NCBI GenBank assembly: GCA_965277855.1
Contig: OZ255847.1
Span: forward strand, 6,448,001-6,512,000
DNA: 64,000 bases
Reading direction: 5' to 3'
Origin: Bog-105 sp965277855
Lineage (GTDB): Bacteria > Acidobacteriota > Terriglobia > Bryobacterales > Bryobacteraceae
Both the position numbers and the translations under genes were made by a program. This document shows, in pieces, positions 18,459-26,998 of the stretch (its first letter is position 1; each line of letters begins with the position of its first letter). The notes under the pieces were generated by a model. It searched no databases. It was not told where the DNA came from and worked only from the letters and a program-made list of their open reading frames with translations.

Positions 18459-19757
18459 ATGGTAGTCTCAACCTCAGTGAATCGCCGTGACCTGATTCGG
18501 ACAGCGCTGCAAGTGGGAGTGGCCGGTGCAGCACAGACGAAGCAAGAGAGGCCGACGATTGCTGGTCAGCCGTCAGCAACGCCTGTGGGCGAAGATCTTC
18601 CCCCAGATCTTATTGGCTCCCGAGCGATGAACAGCTACTTCAACGAAGAAGCGCTTTTCAAAGCGCTGGGCACGCGAACGCTTCAGAAGCCGACTGATGT
18701 GCAGGTGATCGCTTTCAACTTCCCGGCGTGGCACGCGTCACCTTATATGGAGAGGCTTTTTGGCAGGGGCTGGACCGAGTACGACACGCTGCGCAACGCG
18801 AAGGCGCTGTTTGCAGGGCACAGCATGCCGCACTTTCCGCTATGGGGCTATTACGACGAAGCCGATCCGGAGTGGGCGGATCGGGAGGTGGGCCTTGCGG
18901 CAGACCATAGGGTAGACGCCTGGATGATCGACTGGTACTGGCACATGGGGCGGCAGTTCTATCACGAGCAGTTAGAGCAAGGTTTCCTGAAGGCGGGGAA
19001 TCGGGCGCGACTGCGCTTCGCGATTATGTGGGCGAATCACGATTGGAAGAACGTGTATCCGGCAAGGTCTCCCGACGAAGCCGCGGTGCTGCTGTCGCAG
19101 CTTCATAGCTTGCATGATTTTGAAGCGGTGACGAATTACTGCGCGGAGAAGTACTTTTCGCAGGAGAATTATTTTCGCATTGAGGGCGCACCTCTATTCG
19201 GCATCTTCGATATCGGCAAGGTGATTGAGCAGCTAGGCGAGGACGGTCTGAAACGTTCTTTGCAAACCATTCGGGAGCGCTCGCGGAAACTCGGTTTTCA
19301 GCATGTCCATCTGCAAGTTTGTAACGGAACGGGGCGGTATGAGAGCAGGCTGAGAGAGTTCGGTTTTGACAGCGCGACGCTTTACGGTACGCTGGGGTGG
19401 ACTTACGGCGCGAAACCGCCGGGTTCCCGTCTACCGTACGGAGCGGGAGCGTCGGAATCGATCGCGCAGTGGAAGGAGCGCCGGGCAGCTTCTCCGGTTG
19501 CATTTTTTCCGACGTGTTCAGTGGGATGGGACGATAGCCCGCGGTATGGCCACTATGCTTGTGTGGCGATCAACCGAAGCCCGGATCAGTTTGAGCGGCT
19601 GGCACAGGCCGCCCGGCACTTTGTTTCGTCGGGAACACAAGCTCGATTGATTTACATCGGGGCGTGGAATGAGTGGACGGAGGACAGCGTTCTGCTTCCC
19701 GATACTTATTGGGGCTACAGCTATCTGGAGGCCTTGCGGCGAGCAATCCGCGATTAA
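18459..19757 (+). CDS. WbsX/GH99-like glycan-processing protein with Tat signal
   Basis: 432 aa. The N-terminus NRRDLIRTALQVGVAGAAQ is a twin-arginine export signal. The body matches the WbsX-like (GH99-like TIM-barrel) family: AFNFPAWHASPYMERLFGRG with WTEYDTLRNAK, then HFPLWGYYDEADPE, the WMIDWYWHMGRQFY block, FAIMWANHDWKNVYP, and the characteristic end AWNEWTEDSVLLPDTYWGYS followed by YLEALRRA. WbsX members usually lie in polysaccharide clusters and are thought to act on glycans. Here the gene stands alone and its product is apparently exported folded to the periplasm, which suggests glycan hydrolysis rather than O-antigen assembly. This is inference. The start at 18459 has GAAGGA immediately upstream. 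Confidence 0.82.
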   Translation: MVVSTSVNRRDLIRTALQVGVAGAAQTKQERPTIAGQPSATPVGEDLPPDLIGSRAMNSYFNEEALFKALGTRTLQKPTDVQVIAFNFPAWHASPYMERLFGRGWTEYDTLRNAKALFAGHSMPHFPLWGYYDEADPEWADREVGLAADHRVDAWMIDWYWHMGRQFYHEQLEQGFLKAGNRARLRFAIMWANHDWKNVYPARSPDEAAVLLSQLHSLHDFEAVTNYCAEKYFSQENYFRIEGAPLFGIFDIGKVIEQLGEDGLKRSLQTIRERSRKLGFQHVHLQVCNGTGRYESRLREFGFDSATLYGTLGWTYGAKPPGSRLPYGAGASESIAQWKERRAASPVAFFPTCSVGWDDSPRYGHYACVAINRSPDQFERLAQAARHFVSSGTQARLIYIGAWNEWTEDSVLLPDTYWGYSYLEALRRAIRD

Positions 19758-19796
19758 TGTTAATGAGCGAGGAACGGAGGGCAGGTGTATCTCCTT

Positions 19797-20759
19797 TCAC
19801 CACTGTCGTTTCCAGCCGCGCCACCAGCTTGTGTCGCCGAGGTCCAAGGCGTCCCAGGCGGCGTCCATGGACTTGCGGTCGCCGCTGAGAACCCCTTCTC
19901 GCGTCAAGCCGGATGGAAATTTTACCAAGCTTTGAAAACGGTCGAACACGTTGGCGCGCTCCGCTCCCTGCGTTCGCTGGAGCAGATGCCAGAGCGTCAG
20001 CGCATCGCGCGGCCGCGCCACTGCCAGGGCCCGGTTCAACGCCTGAGTGTTCCCCGTCAAGTCGAACTCGGCTACGGCTTTGGTCAAAGCCTGAGGCGCA
20101 TCCAGGAAGTGCGGCGTATCAGGGCCGTGACCCGGGCGCGTGGTGCAGGCCGCGCCCGTCGGAATGAAGGATTCGATGTTGCGCCACTGGAACGCTACCC
20201 AACCCATTTCCACCGTTAGAAATCCCTTGCCATCGTTCGCCACAGACAAGGTATATTCGCAGCCCAGATCAACGGTTTTCGCCGCAAGCGTATCGACAAC
20301 AAACTGGGCGGGCGGCGCCCAGATGACTGCATGGATTGTGCCGTGGTCGAGAGCCAGGCGCTGTTCATCGCCATGCGCTGCCATCAAGCGCAAGCGGGAA
20401 TTCGGCTCAATGCCCACCTCGCCCACTGAATCCGACTGCATGGTTGCGCGCGACAGGCCGACTGTGTCGATGACCTGTCCGGCGCGGACGCCGCTTGGTT
20501 TCTGGCCTGCGAGCGACAATTGCCAGGACGTCATCGGCTGCAGGACGCGGATTCTTTTAACAAAAAACGCTGCGCCGAGGCAAAGCAGGAGAGCCGCAGC
20601 AGCTGCGAACGTCCACCATCGTTTTTCGCGCCACCTTGACTCAGGTGTCGGGCGTTCGAACGCTCGCTCGGACCATCGCACCGGACCGAGAAGCTGTTCG
20701 AGGCGCGCCACCTCTGGTTCCGGCTCGCCACTTCGGTCCCACAGATAGTCTTCCTTCAT
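19797..20759 (-). CDS. FecR-domain anti-sigma-like membrane protein
   Basis: 320 aa from the ATG at 20759, which overlaps the sigma-factor stop in ATGA (20756-20759); the open frame upstream of it lies over the sigma gene and is not real. A cytoplasmic N-terminus of about 45 residues (EPEVARLEQLLGPVRW) precedes one transmembrane helix at about 48-70 (WWTFAAAAALLLCLGAAFFV) and a periplasmic FecR domain with SDSVGEVGIEPNSRLRLM, LDHGTIHAVIWAPPAQFVV and TVDLGCEYTLSVANDG. FecR-like proteins sense an envelope signal and control their partner sigma factor. No receptor gene adjoins, so the signal route is unknown. Confidence 0.88.
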   Translation of the reverse strand: MKEDYLWDRSGEPEPEVARLEQLLGPVRWSERAFERPTPESRWREKRWWTFAAAAALLLCLGAAFFVKRIRVLQPMTSWQLSLAGQKPSGVRAGQVIDTVGLSRATMQSDSVGEVGIEPNSRLRLMAAHGDEQRLALDHGTIHAVIWAPPAQFVVDTLAAKTVDLGCEYTLSVANDGKGFLTVEMGWVAFQWRNIESFIPTGAACTTRPGHGPDTPHFLDAPQALTKAVAEFDLTGNTQALNRALAVARPRDALTLWHLLQRTQGAERANVFDRFQSLVKFPSGLTREGVLSGDRKSMDAAWDALDLGDTSWWRGWKRQW

Positions 20760-21286
20760 ATCTTTTCCTGACCCTCCAGTTGATCGCGCAAAAGCTTCAT
20801 CCCGCGACACAGATTGACGCGCACCGAATCTGGCGCTAAGGCGGTGCGCGCCGCTATTTCCGGTCCGGTCATCCCTTCCACCAGGCGAAGAACTAAGGTT
20901 TCGCGGTAGCTTTCGGGGAGGCGTTGAATAATGGCGAGCACCGCGAAGGCCTCGCCGTCCGGCGCCGGCCCTCCTGCGAGCCATGGTCCGGCTTCGGACA
21001 TTGGTTTTTTGCTCCTTACATAATCTGTTGCTATGCGGCGGGCGATCGCAATCAACCAGGCGCAGAACGCAGCCGGCTCACGCAGCGCCGGCAACCGCTC
21101 GAGCGCCTTTACGAATACGTCCTGCACAAGATCCTCAGCCTCGTCATAGGAGACATGGGCGAGGAGGATGCCATGAACCAGGCGACCGTGGTGCTCGTAG
21201 AGCGAGCCAAAAGCCACGCGGTCGCCGCTTTGCGCGGCGCGAACCAGCGTGGCTTCTTGTAGCCGAGGCTCAATGGTTGTGAGCAC
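20756..21286 (-). CDS. ECF-type RNA polymerase sigma factor
   Basis: 176 aa from a GTG at 21286. Region 2 is clear (FGSLYEHHGRLVHGILLAHV, SYDEAEDLVQDVFVKALERL, CAWLIAIARRIATDYVR), followed by a short linker and region 4 (IIQRLPESYRETLVLRLVEG, MTGPEIAARTALAPDSVRVN, LCRGMKLLRDQL). It directs transcription of an unknown regulon. It lies 14 bases after the small secreted protein gene and overlaps the FecR-like gene by four bases, so the three form one operon and the FecR protein is the likely regulator of this sigma. Confidence 0.93.
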   Translation of the reverse strand: MLTTIEPRLQEATLVRAAQSGDRVAFGSLYEHHGRLVHGILLAHVSYDEAEDLVQDVFVKALERLPALREPAAFCAWLIAIARRIATDYVRSKKPMSEAGPWLAGGPAPDGEAFAVLAIIQRLPESYRETLVLRLVEGMTGPEIAARTALAPDSVRVNLCRGMKLLRDQLEGQEKI

Positions 21287-21300
21287 GACGGTCGTTAGGA

Positions 21301-21744
21301 TTAGTTTAAGGACAGAGACACTTCGGTCTCCGTGGGCGCGTGATAGTAGAGCTTCACCGCCGCCAGTTGCGCGGAGTTGTTTTGAATGGGAACAACCGCG
21401 CTGGTGGCGTAATGTTGGTACTCCGGATTAGTCGCCACCGTTTTGATGGCCCAGATTCCTGCATCCGGCCAATCACGGGTTACCGCGAAGGTTCCGGGCG
21501 TCGACAGCGCGAACACTTTCAAGGGAATGCTTTTGCGCATTCCGTTCACGACGCCTTCAGCGCTTGCTGTGACGGTGGTTTTCTCCGGCGAGTGACACGC
21601 GGTAGTCGAAACTACGAGTACAGCGTGTTTTGCCAGCGCTTCCTGATTCGTTGCCGGATTGCTTATTTCGAGCCGTAGTGCTCCCGCGAACAGGGGAGCA
21701 ACCAGGATCGAAATAGCGAAAAGTGATTTCCAAAGACTTTTCAT
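21301..21744 (-). CDS. Small secreted protein, first gene of the sigma/FecR operon
   Basis: 147 aa with a clear signal peptide (MKSLWKSLFAISILVAPLFA, cleavage near AGA). The mature part is beta-rich: LRLEISNPATNQEALAKHAV, VVSTTACHSPEKTTVTASAEG, FAVTRDWPDAGIWAIKTVAT, and a terminal VKLYYHAPTETEVSLSLN. It contains a single mature cysteine (Cys50). No family is recognised. Being first in an operon with an ECF sigma factor and FecR-like protein suggests it is either the signal-linked component or an envelope product of the same stimulus. Confidence 0.75.
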   Translation of the reverse strand: MKSLWKSLFAISILVAPLFAGALRLEISNPATNQEALAKHAVLVVSTTACHSPEKTTVTASAEGVVNGMRKSIPLKVFALSTPGTFAVTRDWPDAGIWAIKTVATNPEYQHYATSAVVPIQNNSAQLAAVKLYYHAPTETEVSLSLN

Positions 21745-21855
21745 GTGTCATGTCTCCATTTCCAGACGGACGCCCGTTGCGATTGCGAACTGATTCGAGG
21801 GCAGGCGCGCGTTACTGTGGAGAAGACGGGAGCGAGGGGTTGACTGTTAACGAGG

Positions 21856-22476
21856 ATGTTTTTTCAGTCTCCAGTACAGATGAATTGCTCTTGGGCAGAC
21901 CTTCTTCGTTTAGCGGGATGGGAATTTGTCCGTCCCGATTCGACCAAAACACTAACCTTTGTTTATGCCGCGCAAATCAGTCTTTTCGTTGAGGGAACAT
22001 GCGCCAAGGTCAATCCAAATCTCTCGTTTGGAGATCTCGAGCGTGCTTTGACCAAGAAACCGGATTGGCTTGGCAAACGAAAAGAGTGGTTGAAAACGCC
22101 CTGGCCTGAATACAAGGCGAAGGCGACCGATCAGCTTGAGGTGTTTGGTCTCACTGCGGCCAAAGCCCTCCTGGCCGTTGGAGCGAGAATTCCCGACGGA
22201 ACTGCCGATGAAATGACCGAGGCGATGCACTCGATGTTTCCTCAGCTGGCCGCCGAGGCGCAAAGCGATGAGACTACGTATGAGGCGTGGAATGCATGCG
22301 TTATGGCAGATACGGAGAGCAAGATGAACTGGGGATACTGCGGTCCCGCTGCGCGAGCCGGTAAAGCTCTGCCGATAAAAGAGACGAACATCGGAGATAG
22401 GAGCGCCTTCGAGCTCTTTCTTCAAAATCGAATGAGAATTGCCATTCAGAAAAGGATTGAGGTTATGGCAATTTAG
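21856..22476 (+). CDS. Orphan protein of unknown function
   Basis: 206 aa, no recognised family. The start is uncertain: ATG 21856 has CGAGG directly before it, and a second ATG lies eight codons on. The protein has no signal peptide; it is Lys/Glu/Ala/Trp-rich with helical stretches (SFGDLERALTKKPDWLGKRK, then EWLKTPWPEYKAKATDQL) and several cysteines (NCSWADLLRLAGW, GTCAKVN, NACVMAD, YCGPAARAG). The composition argues for a genuine gene. It is divergent from the sigma/FecR operon, with about 110 bases between. Its stop is followed four bases later by a fragment copied from the TPR gene at 25.2 kb. Confidence 0.55.
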   Translation: MFFQSPVQMNCSWADLLRLAGWEFVRPDSTKTLTFVYAAQISLFVEGTCAKVNPNLSFGDLERALTKKPDWLGKRKEWLKTPWPEYKAKATDQLEVFGLTAAKALLAVGARIPDGTADEMTEAMHSMFPQLAAEAQSDETTYEAWNACVMADTESKMNWGYCGPAARAGKALPIKETNIGDRSAFELFLQNRMRIAIQKRIEVMAI

Positions 22477-22480
22477 AGCA

Positions 22481-22537
22481 TCGCCGGCTTCGCCAATCGT
22501 TATCCAGAGCAACACCAAGGCACAGGAAGTACGGGTT
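22481..22537 (-). repeat. Fragment copied from the TPR region of the multiheme gene
   Basis: About 57 bases match 25255-25312 in the same orientation: the first 23 bases are identical (starting GCATCGCCGGCTTCGCC), then a short divergent patch, then CAACACCAAGGCAC identical, then AGGAAGTACGG with two bases missing. On the minus strand both encode TIGEAGDA after an ALVL-like segment. Similarity stops outside this block. It looks like debris of a duplicated TPR gene. Confidence 0.6.
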
Positions 22538-22745
22538 AGTCGATTTTTCAAATATCGTACACAACCCGGTTAATACGTACCTTAGAGCACCAGAAACAAT
22601 GATGAATGGTTTTGCCCGGGCACAGTTCACTTAGGTTTAACGAGCGCCGATAGTGTAAGCCCAACTGCAGAGAAACGATGTCAGAGCGACTGACTCGTGC
22701 TTCCGATGTGGCCACAACCTCACTAGCTGGCGACAGTCACGCCCA

Positions 22746-22770
22746 CCGGTCGCTCACGCTCTCGGCTCAG
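22746..22770 (+). repeat. Degenerate copy of intergenic repeat box 2
   Basis: The block begins CCGGTCGCTCACGC and ends CTCGGCTCAG. It aligns with the minus-strand reading of 31346-31370 and less well with 18168-18192. It lies about 55 bases upstream of the VOC gene. No box 1 is clearly present beside it. Confidence 0.4.
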
Positions 22771-22822
22771 TTACGGGTCGTGCCCTGGCCATAACGCATA
22801 ATATTTGCGGAGAAGTATCACA

Positions 22823-23590
22823 ATGTTTACACCAAAAGGAAAATTCGGCTGGTACGAGCTGATGACCAGCGACACAAAAGCAGCCGGCAAGTTTTACTCT
22901 GACGTTATCGGCTGGGCTACCAGGGAGGTCTCGGGTGGCGATGGCATGCAGTACACCACCTTTAATCTGGGCGATGTCGGCATCGCCGGTATGTTAGACA
23001 TCCCGGGACACACTTCGTGGATAGGCTATATAGCCGTCGATGACGTCGACGCTCACATTGAAAAGATCGTCGAAGCCGGCGGCAAGCTATTGAGACCCGC
23101 CACCGACGTTCCTGGCATGCTTCGCTTCGCGGTCATGTCCGACCCGCAGGGCGCTGCCATTGTGGTCTTTACTCCTAACCCCGCGATGCCTTCGCCGGAA
23201 CGTCCTGCACCGCCCACCCCCGGTACCATCGGTTGGCATGAACTCTACACAACGGACCTCGAAGGCGGGTTTGAGTTCTACAACAAGCTCTTCGGTTGGA
23301 GTAAGGTCAGCGATATGGACATGGGGCCAATGGGTATTTATCGCATTTTCGATGAGGGCGACCACAAACCAATGGGTGACGGCGGCATGATGACCAAGGC
23401 CCCGCACATTCCGGTGTCTAGTTGGAACTTCTACGTCATTGTCGATTCCATCCATGCCGCCATGGAACGTGTCAAATCCGGCGGAGGGAAGATTATCAAC
23501 GGTCCAATGCAAGTGCCCGGGGGTGGCTGGATTATCCAGGCCCAGGACCCGCAAGGAGCGATGTTCTCTCTCGTCGGTAACAACGAATAG
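22823..23590 (+). CDS. Two-domain VOC (glyoxalase/bleomycin-resistance-like) protein
   Basis: 255 aa from the ATG at 22823 (GGAG nine bases upstream); an in-frame ATG at 22805 is less likely. Two vicinal-oxygen-chelate repeats: GKFGWYELMTSDTKAAGKFY through SDPQGAAIVVFTPN (about 5-120), and GTIGWHELYTTDLEGGFEFY through AQDPQGAMFSLVG (about 133-252). Each carries the GWxEL, FY and DPQGA signatures. Domain 2 has His at the first metal position (GWHEL) while domain 1 has Tyr (GWYEL), so only one site may bind metal. Members act as glyoxalase-like or hydroxylase-like metalloenzymes; the substrate is unknown. Confidence 0.88.
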   Translation: MFTPKGKFGWYELMTSDTKAAGKFYSDVIGWATREVSGGDGMQYTTFNLGDVGIAGMLDIPGHTSWIGYIAVDDVDAHIEKIVEAGGKLLRPATDVPGMLRFAVMSDPQGAAIVVFTPNPAMPSPERPAPPTPGTIGWHELYTTDLEGGFEFYNKLFGWSKVSDMDMGPMGIYRIFDEGDHKPMGDGGMMTKAPHIPVSSWNFYVIVDSIHAAMERVKSGGGKIINGPMQVPGGGWIIQAQDPQGAMFSLVGNNE

Positions 23591-23662
23591 AACCTAACGA
23601 ATAGAACCCGGGCCGATGGCCCTCTGACCCTTGCGGGGTGTCATCGCTGAGCGGGGATGGAG

Positions 23663-24777
23663 CTATCGGAACAACAGTACTACGTGCCCCTTTTTGTGTC
23701 CGGCCTCCGCAAACCGGTGAGCTTCGGCAATTTCATTCATCGAGTAGCGACAGTCGATGACAGTTCTGAGTTTTCCTGCCTCGATCAGTTCTTCTAAGGA
23801 ACTCGCGCGCACAACGGACTCGCCCTCTCGTGAAATCGCGCACGACGCCCGAAACCGGCTGTGCGCTCGACCCACGTCCGCCGAAGTTCCTCTTTCGTTT
23901 GGTGGCGCGGCGTCGCGGCCTGTGCTTGCTTTTGAGAAGAAGCTGGTTCGTGGGTGTGCCCACCGCTACTCCGCTTATCATGTTCACCGCTGCCAGGCGT
24001 GAAGTCCAAAGTTCGCGGAGCATGCTCCCGAGAATCGATAGCGTTCCTCCAGAAGCACCGACGCGAACATAACAGCCGCCCTTCCGAAGGGCGTTCAGGC
24101 TGCGAGAAAAGCCACTCTTGCCAACAGCGTCGAACACAACGTCATAGACTCGACCCGCCTTTGAGAAATCCTGTCTGGTGTAATCGAGAACCTCATCAGC
24201 TCCGAGAGACGCGGCTAACGCCAAATTCGAAGTGCTGCAAACCGCCGTTACGTGCGCTCCGAAGTATTTTGCCAGTTGAACGGGGAACACACCAACGCTT
24301 CCGGACGCGCCATATATCAAAATTTTTTGTCCGGGTTGGAGATTGGCTCGCTTCAGGAAGTGCAACGCGGTAAATCCGCCAAACCACACCGCTGCCGCTT
24401 CTTCAAGGCTCATGTTCTGCAATTTTATGGCTAAATTCGCATTTTCTGGCAAGCAGACATACTCGGCGTGAGCGCCGAAAGCAAAGCCGGCGCCTCCGAT
24501 ACCTGATCTCCAGCCGCAAACCGAGTGACAGACTTTCCGACCGCTTCGACCTCCCCGGCGAACTCCATCCCGAGTACGTGTACTTTCCGGGGTTTCCGGA
24601 GACCCATCATGAATCTGATGAAGAAGGATCTGCTTTCCTCATGCGCCAGTCCGCGGCACAAACTGTGGTGGCGTAGACCCGAATCAGAACTTCGTCGTCC
24701 GCTGGAATGGGTTTTTCGATCTCTTCAATGTGAATGACATCAGGATGTCCATACTTTCTGTAGACGGCAGCTTTCAT
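23663..24777 (-). pseudogene. Zinc-free NAD(P)H:quinone oxidoreductase-like gene with three frameshifts
   Basis: Read on the minus strand, pieces in different frames line up as one medium-chain dehydrogenase. From 24777: MKAAVYRKYGHPDVIHIEEI to CAADWRMRKADP. After a one-base loss near 24625 comes FFIRFMMGLRKPRKVHVLGM with EFAGEVEAVGKSVTRFAAGD. After another one-base loss near 24500 comes GAGFAFGAHAEYVCLPENAN, then the nucleotide-binding ILIYGASGSVGVFPVQLAKY and YDVVFDAVGKSGFSRSLNAL. Around 23800-23950 there is an extra, unrelated segment of roughly 140 bases before the C-terminal SLEELIEAGKLRTVID and HKKGHVVLLF, again in a shifted frame. Each of the first two breaks would be repaired by a single T. 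The gene cannot make a full enzyme as written. Confidence 0.85.
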
Positions 24778-24874
24778 GCTCTCTCGCATGGACGATCCCC
24801 CAAGCTACATACGTGGAAAACGGGAGATTGTTGCGTTCTTTATCTACGGCGACACGAGTCCTGGAAGCCAACAG

Positions 24875-26830
24875 CTATTTGCGCTCGTTGCGATTCTGCG
24901 CGATGCCCGGATCCAACTTCGTGGCCAATGCCAACAGCCTCTTGGCTCCTGCCTCGTCGCCCGCCTGCGATAAAGCTAACGACAAATCATAATTCAAGAG
25001 CGCCGAAAGCGGGTCGATCTGCAGGCCCCGGCGAAAGGTCTCCATTGCCTCACGCTGCCGGCCCGCAGAATAGAGTGCCGCACCGAGGCTCTCGTAGGGC
25101 GCAATCAAATCCGGATTCAGATCAATCGCACGACGGAATGCTTCGATCTGTTCAGCCGGCTGATGCGATAGCGTGAGGCCTAAATCGAATTGGGCTTCCG
25201 GATCGCTCGGATAAAACTGCACTGCAAAGCGCAGTACATCTGCCGCCCGCGCGGCATCGCCGGCTTCGCCAATCGTGGTCCCCATCAACACCAAGGCACG
25301 CAGGAAGTACGGATATATTTCGAGCGCCGCCTGATCTTTCTCGATCGCGCCTGGCAAATCGTGCCGCGCTTTGAGTGCAACGGCCTGCTCGAACAGCTGT
25401 TCCGCGTCCCATTTGAAATCGCGCGGCAGCCGGTGCAGAATAAAACGCCGGCTACCCGTATCGATGATGCCGCTGGTCTCGCCGTAGGCCAGCTTGGCGG
25501 CTGCCTCGCCCAGTTTCGGCTCCAGCTGTGAGAGCTCAGTCGATCCCACAAAGCCACCGCCGGGCGCAGTCGGGTCGGCCGACATGTCGTGGGCGACCTG
25601 CCGGAAAATCTCTCCCTTTGTAAGGCGCTGCGCGGCCGTTTCCGCCTGCTGTGAATCGTTCACCACAATCAAGCGCAAGAACTCGCTCTTCGGAATCACG
25701 AGCGAGCGCCACGCAGCGTCCTGTTTCACCGCGGCTTTTATATTCTGTTCCGGATGGACCCGTATCCAGTGATCTGTCATCTGGAAAGAATTCTTATTGA
25801 TGGCCGGCATGTGGCATCCCACACAGCCCGACGTCGCGTTCACCGGACAAATGGCGGCATGACGTTCGACCTTCAGCGAGTGACAGCCGAGACAGGTCCC
25901 CACAGAGCGTTCGGCCACGCGCGCGGAATCCTGATGCGGATCATGACAGCTGGTGCAACTCACGCGTTGCCCGCTCTGTATGAAACATTCGCTGTTTCGT
26001 AGTGCCGGAACCTGGTTCGACACGAGCAAATCGCTGGGTATGGGATCGGAGCGATCCGCAAGGCCGCTATGGCAACGCGCACAAGCATTGAATTCTGTCT
26101 CGTCTGCCAGCCGCGCCGGCAGAATAGCCGCTTTGCCTGGAGCACCCTTTGTCATGGAAACCACGTGGTCGCGCGCTGGACCATGGCACCCCTCGCAGCC
26201 GACGCCACCCTTTACATATGAACCAGTCATACGAGAACCAGGCGTGTCCGGCTTGCCGTGACAGGCGAGACATCTCTGTTCGAAAGCAGGGCTGAGAACC
26301 TGACCTAATGCGTCACCCAAACTTGTAGGCGCTTGCGCATCGAAACCTGGCGATAGCACCAGCTTGCGACCGTTCGCGTGGTAGGCATACCGCGCTTCGA
26401 TCATCGCTGGACGTGCGAGCGGTATCGAGTCCAGCTCAGAGATGCGTTCCAGGAAGCTCATCCCGTTCCGCTTGCCGCCCACTATGGCTTCTACCGGAAC
26501 CGTCGCTTGCGTGGCGGCGTTGATCGTGGTCGAGTAAGTCAGGCGTTCGCCTTGCTGTTGGAGCTGGTAGGTGATCTGCGGGTTCGTGCCTTCCAGTTTT
26601 TGCAGGTGTGGCCAACCGCGCGAAGAAGCTGGAAGAGTGCCGCGCCAGGTGTTTGCCATGGCGGTCTGGGCTTGGGTAACGGCGATCTCGCGGTGACACT
26701 GAGCGCATATCTCCGACCCGGCATAGTCCGCCGGATCGCCGAAACAGTTGAACGTCGTACCAAAGATCGCCAGGCAAATTGTGGCGCAGACTCTGGGCCC
26801 AATGTCACTTCGTTTTGGGGAGGCGAACAT
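24875..26830 (-). CDS. Secreted heptaheme cytochrome c with C-terminal TPR repeats
   Basis: 651 aa from the ATG at 26830; an upstream extension to 26950 overlaps the divergent receptor's leader and is rejected. A signal peptide (VCATICLAIFGTTFNCFG) precedes seven CXXCH haem-binding motifs: CAQCH, CLACH, CEGCH, CARCH, CTSCH, CLGCH and CVGCH. Extra His residues (SCHDPHQD, CHMPAINKN, DHWIRVHPEQN) could supply distal ligands. From about residue 465 the protein becomes helical with four to five TPR units (DLPGAIEKDQAALEIYPYF, DAARAADVLRFAVQFYPSDP, EQIEAFRRAIDLNPDLIAPY, REAMETFRRGLQIDPLSALL). It is thus an electron-transfer protein with a protein-docking module, probably periplasmic. It is divergent from an Oar-like receptor, with about 170 bases between the starts. 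Confidence 0.9.
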   Translation of the reverse strand: MFASPKRSDIGPRVCATICLAIFGTTFNCFGDPADYAGSEICAQCHREIAVTQAQTAMANTWRGTLPASSRGWPHLQKLEGTNPQITYQLQQQGERLTYSTTINAATQATVPVEAIVGGKRNGMSFLERISELDSIPLARPAMIEARYAYHANGRKLVLSPGFDAQAPTSLGDALGQVLSPAFEQRCLACHGKPDTPGSRMTGSYVKGGVGCEGCHGPARDHVVSMTKGAPGKAAILPARLADETEFNACARCHSGLADRSDPIPSDLLVSNQVPALRNSECFIQSGQRVSCTSCHDPHQDSARVAERSVGTCLGCHSLKVERHAAICPVNATSGCVGCHMPAINKNSFQMTDHWIRVHPEQNIKAAVKQDAAWRSLVIPKSEFLRLIVVNDSQQAETAAQRLTKGEIFRQVAHDMSADPTAPGGGFVGSTELSQLEPKLGEAAAKLAYGETSGIIDTGSRRFILHRLPRDFKWDAEQLFEQAVALKARHDLPGAIEKDQAALEIYPYFLRALVLMGTTIGEAGDAARAADVLRFAVQFYPSDPEAQFDLGLTLSHQPAEQIEAFRRAIDLNPDLIAPYESLGAALYSAGRQREAMETFRRGLQIDPLSALLNYDLSLALSQAGDEAGAKRLLALATKLDPGIAQNRNERK

Positions 26831-26998
26831 CGTGAGAAAAGATGTCAGGCTAAAGCCTACACTACTAAAGTTGTACTCTGACCTCAGATTTTGGTTGTAT
26901 CGTTTCCGGGAAAGGCTATATACTCTCCTATCAGTAGACGAAGTACGCACACGATTGCTTCCGGGTGCGACCTTACCGTCGTAAAGGGGAATTTATAT

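Larger units (their letters stand above)
22477..22822. other. Spacer with a copied gene fragment and a repeat box
   Basis: 346 bases. The first 60 hold a copy of part of the multiheme/TPR gene (see 22481-22537). The middle is AT-richer and featureless. A box-2-like repeat lies at 22746-22770, ahead of the VOC gene. No gene is seen. Confidence 0.5.

Noticed and set aside
20760..20984. N-terminal extension of the FecR-like gene
   Set aside because: It lies entirely over the sigma-factor gene, is Arg/Ser/Gly-rich, and the ATGA-overlapping start at 20759 fits an operon.
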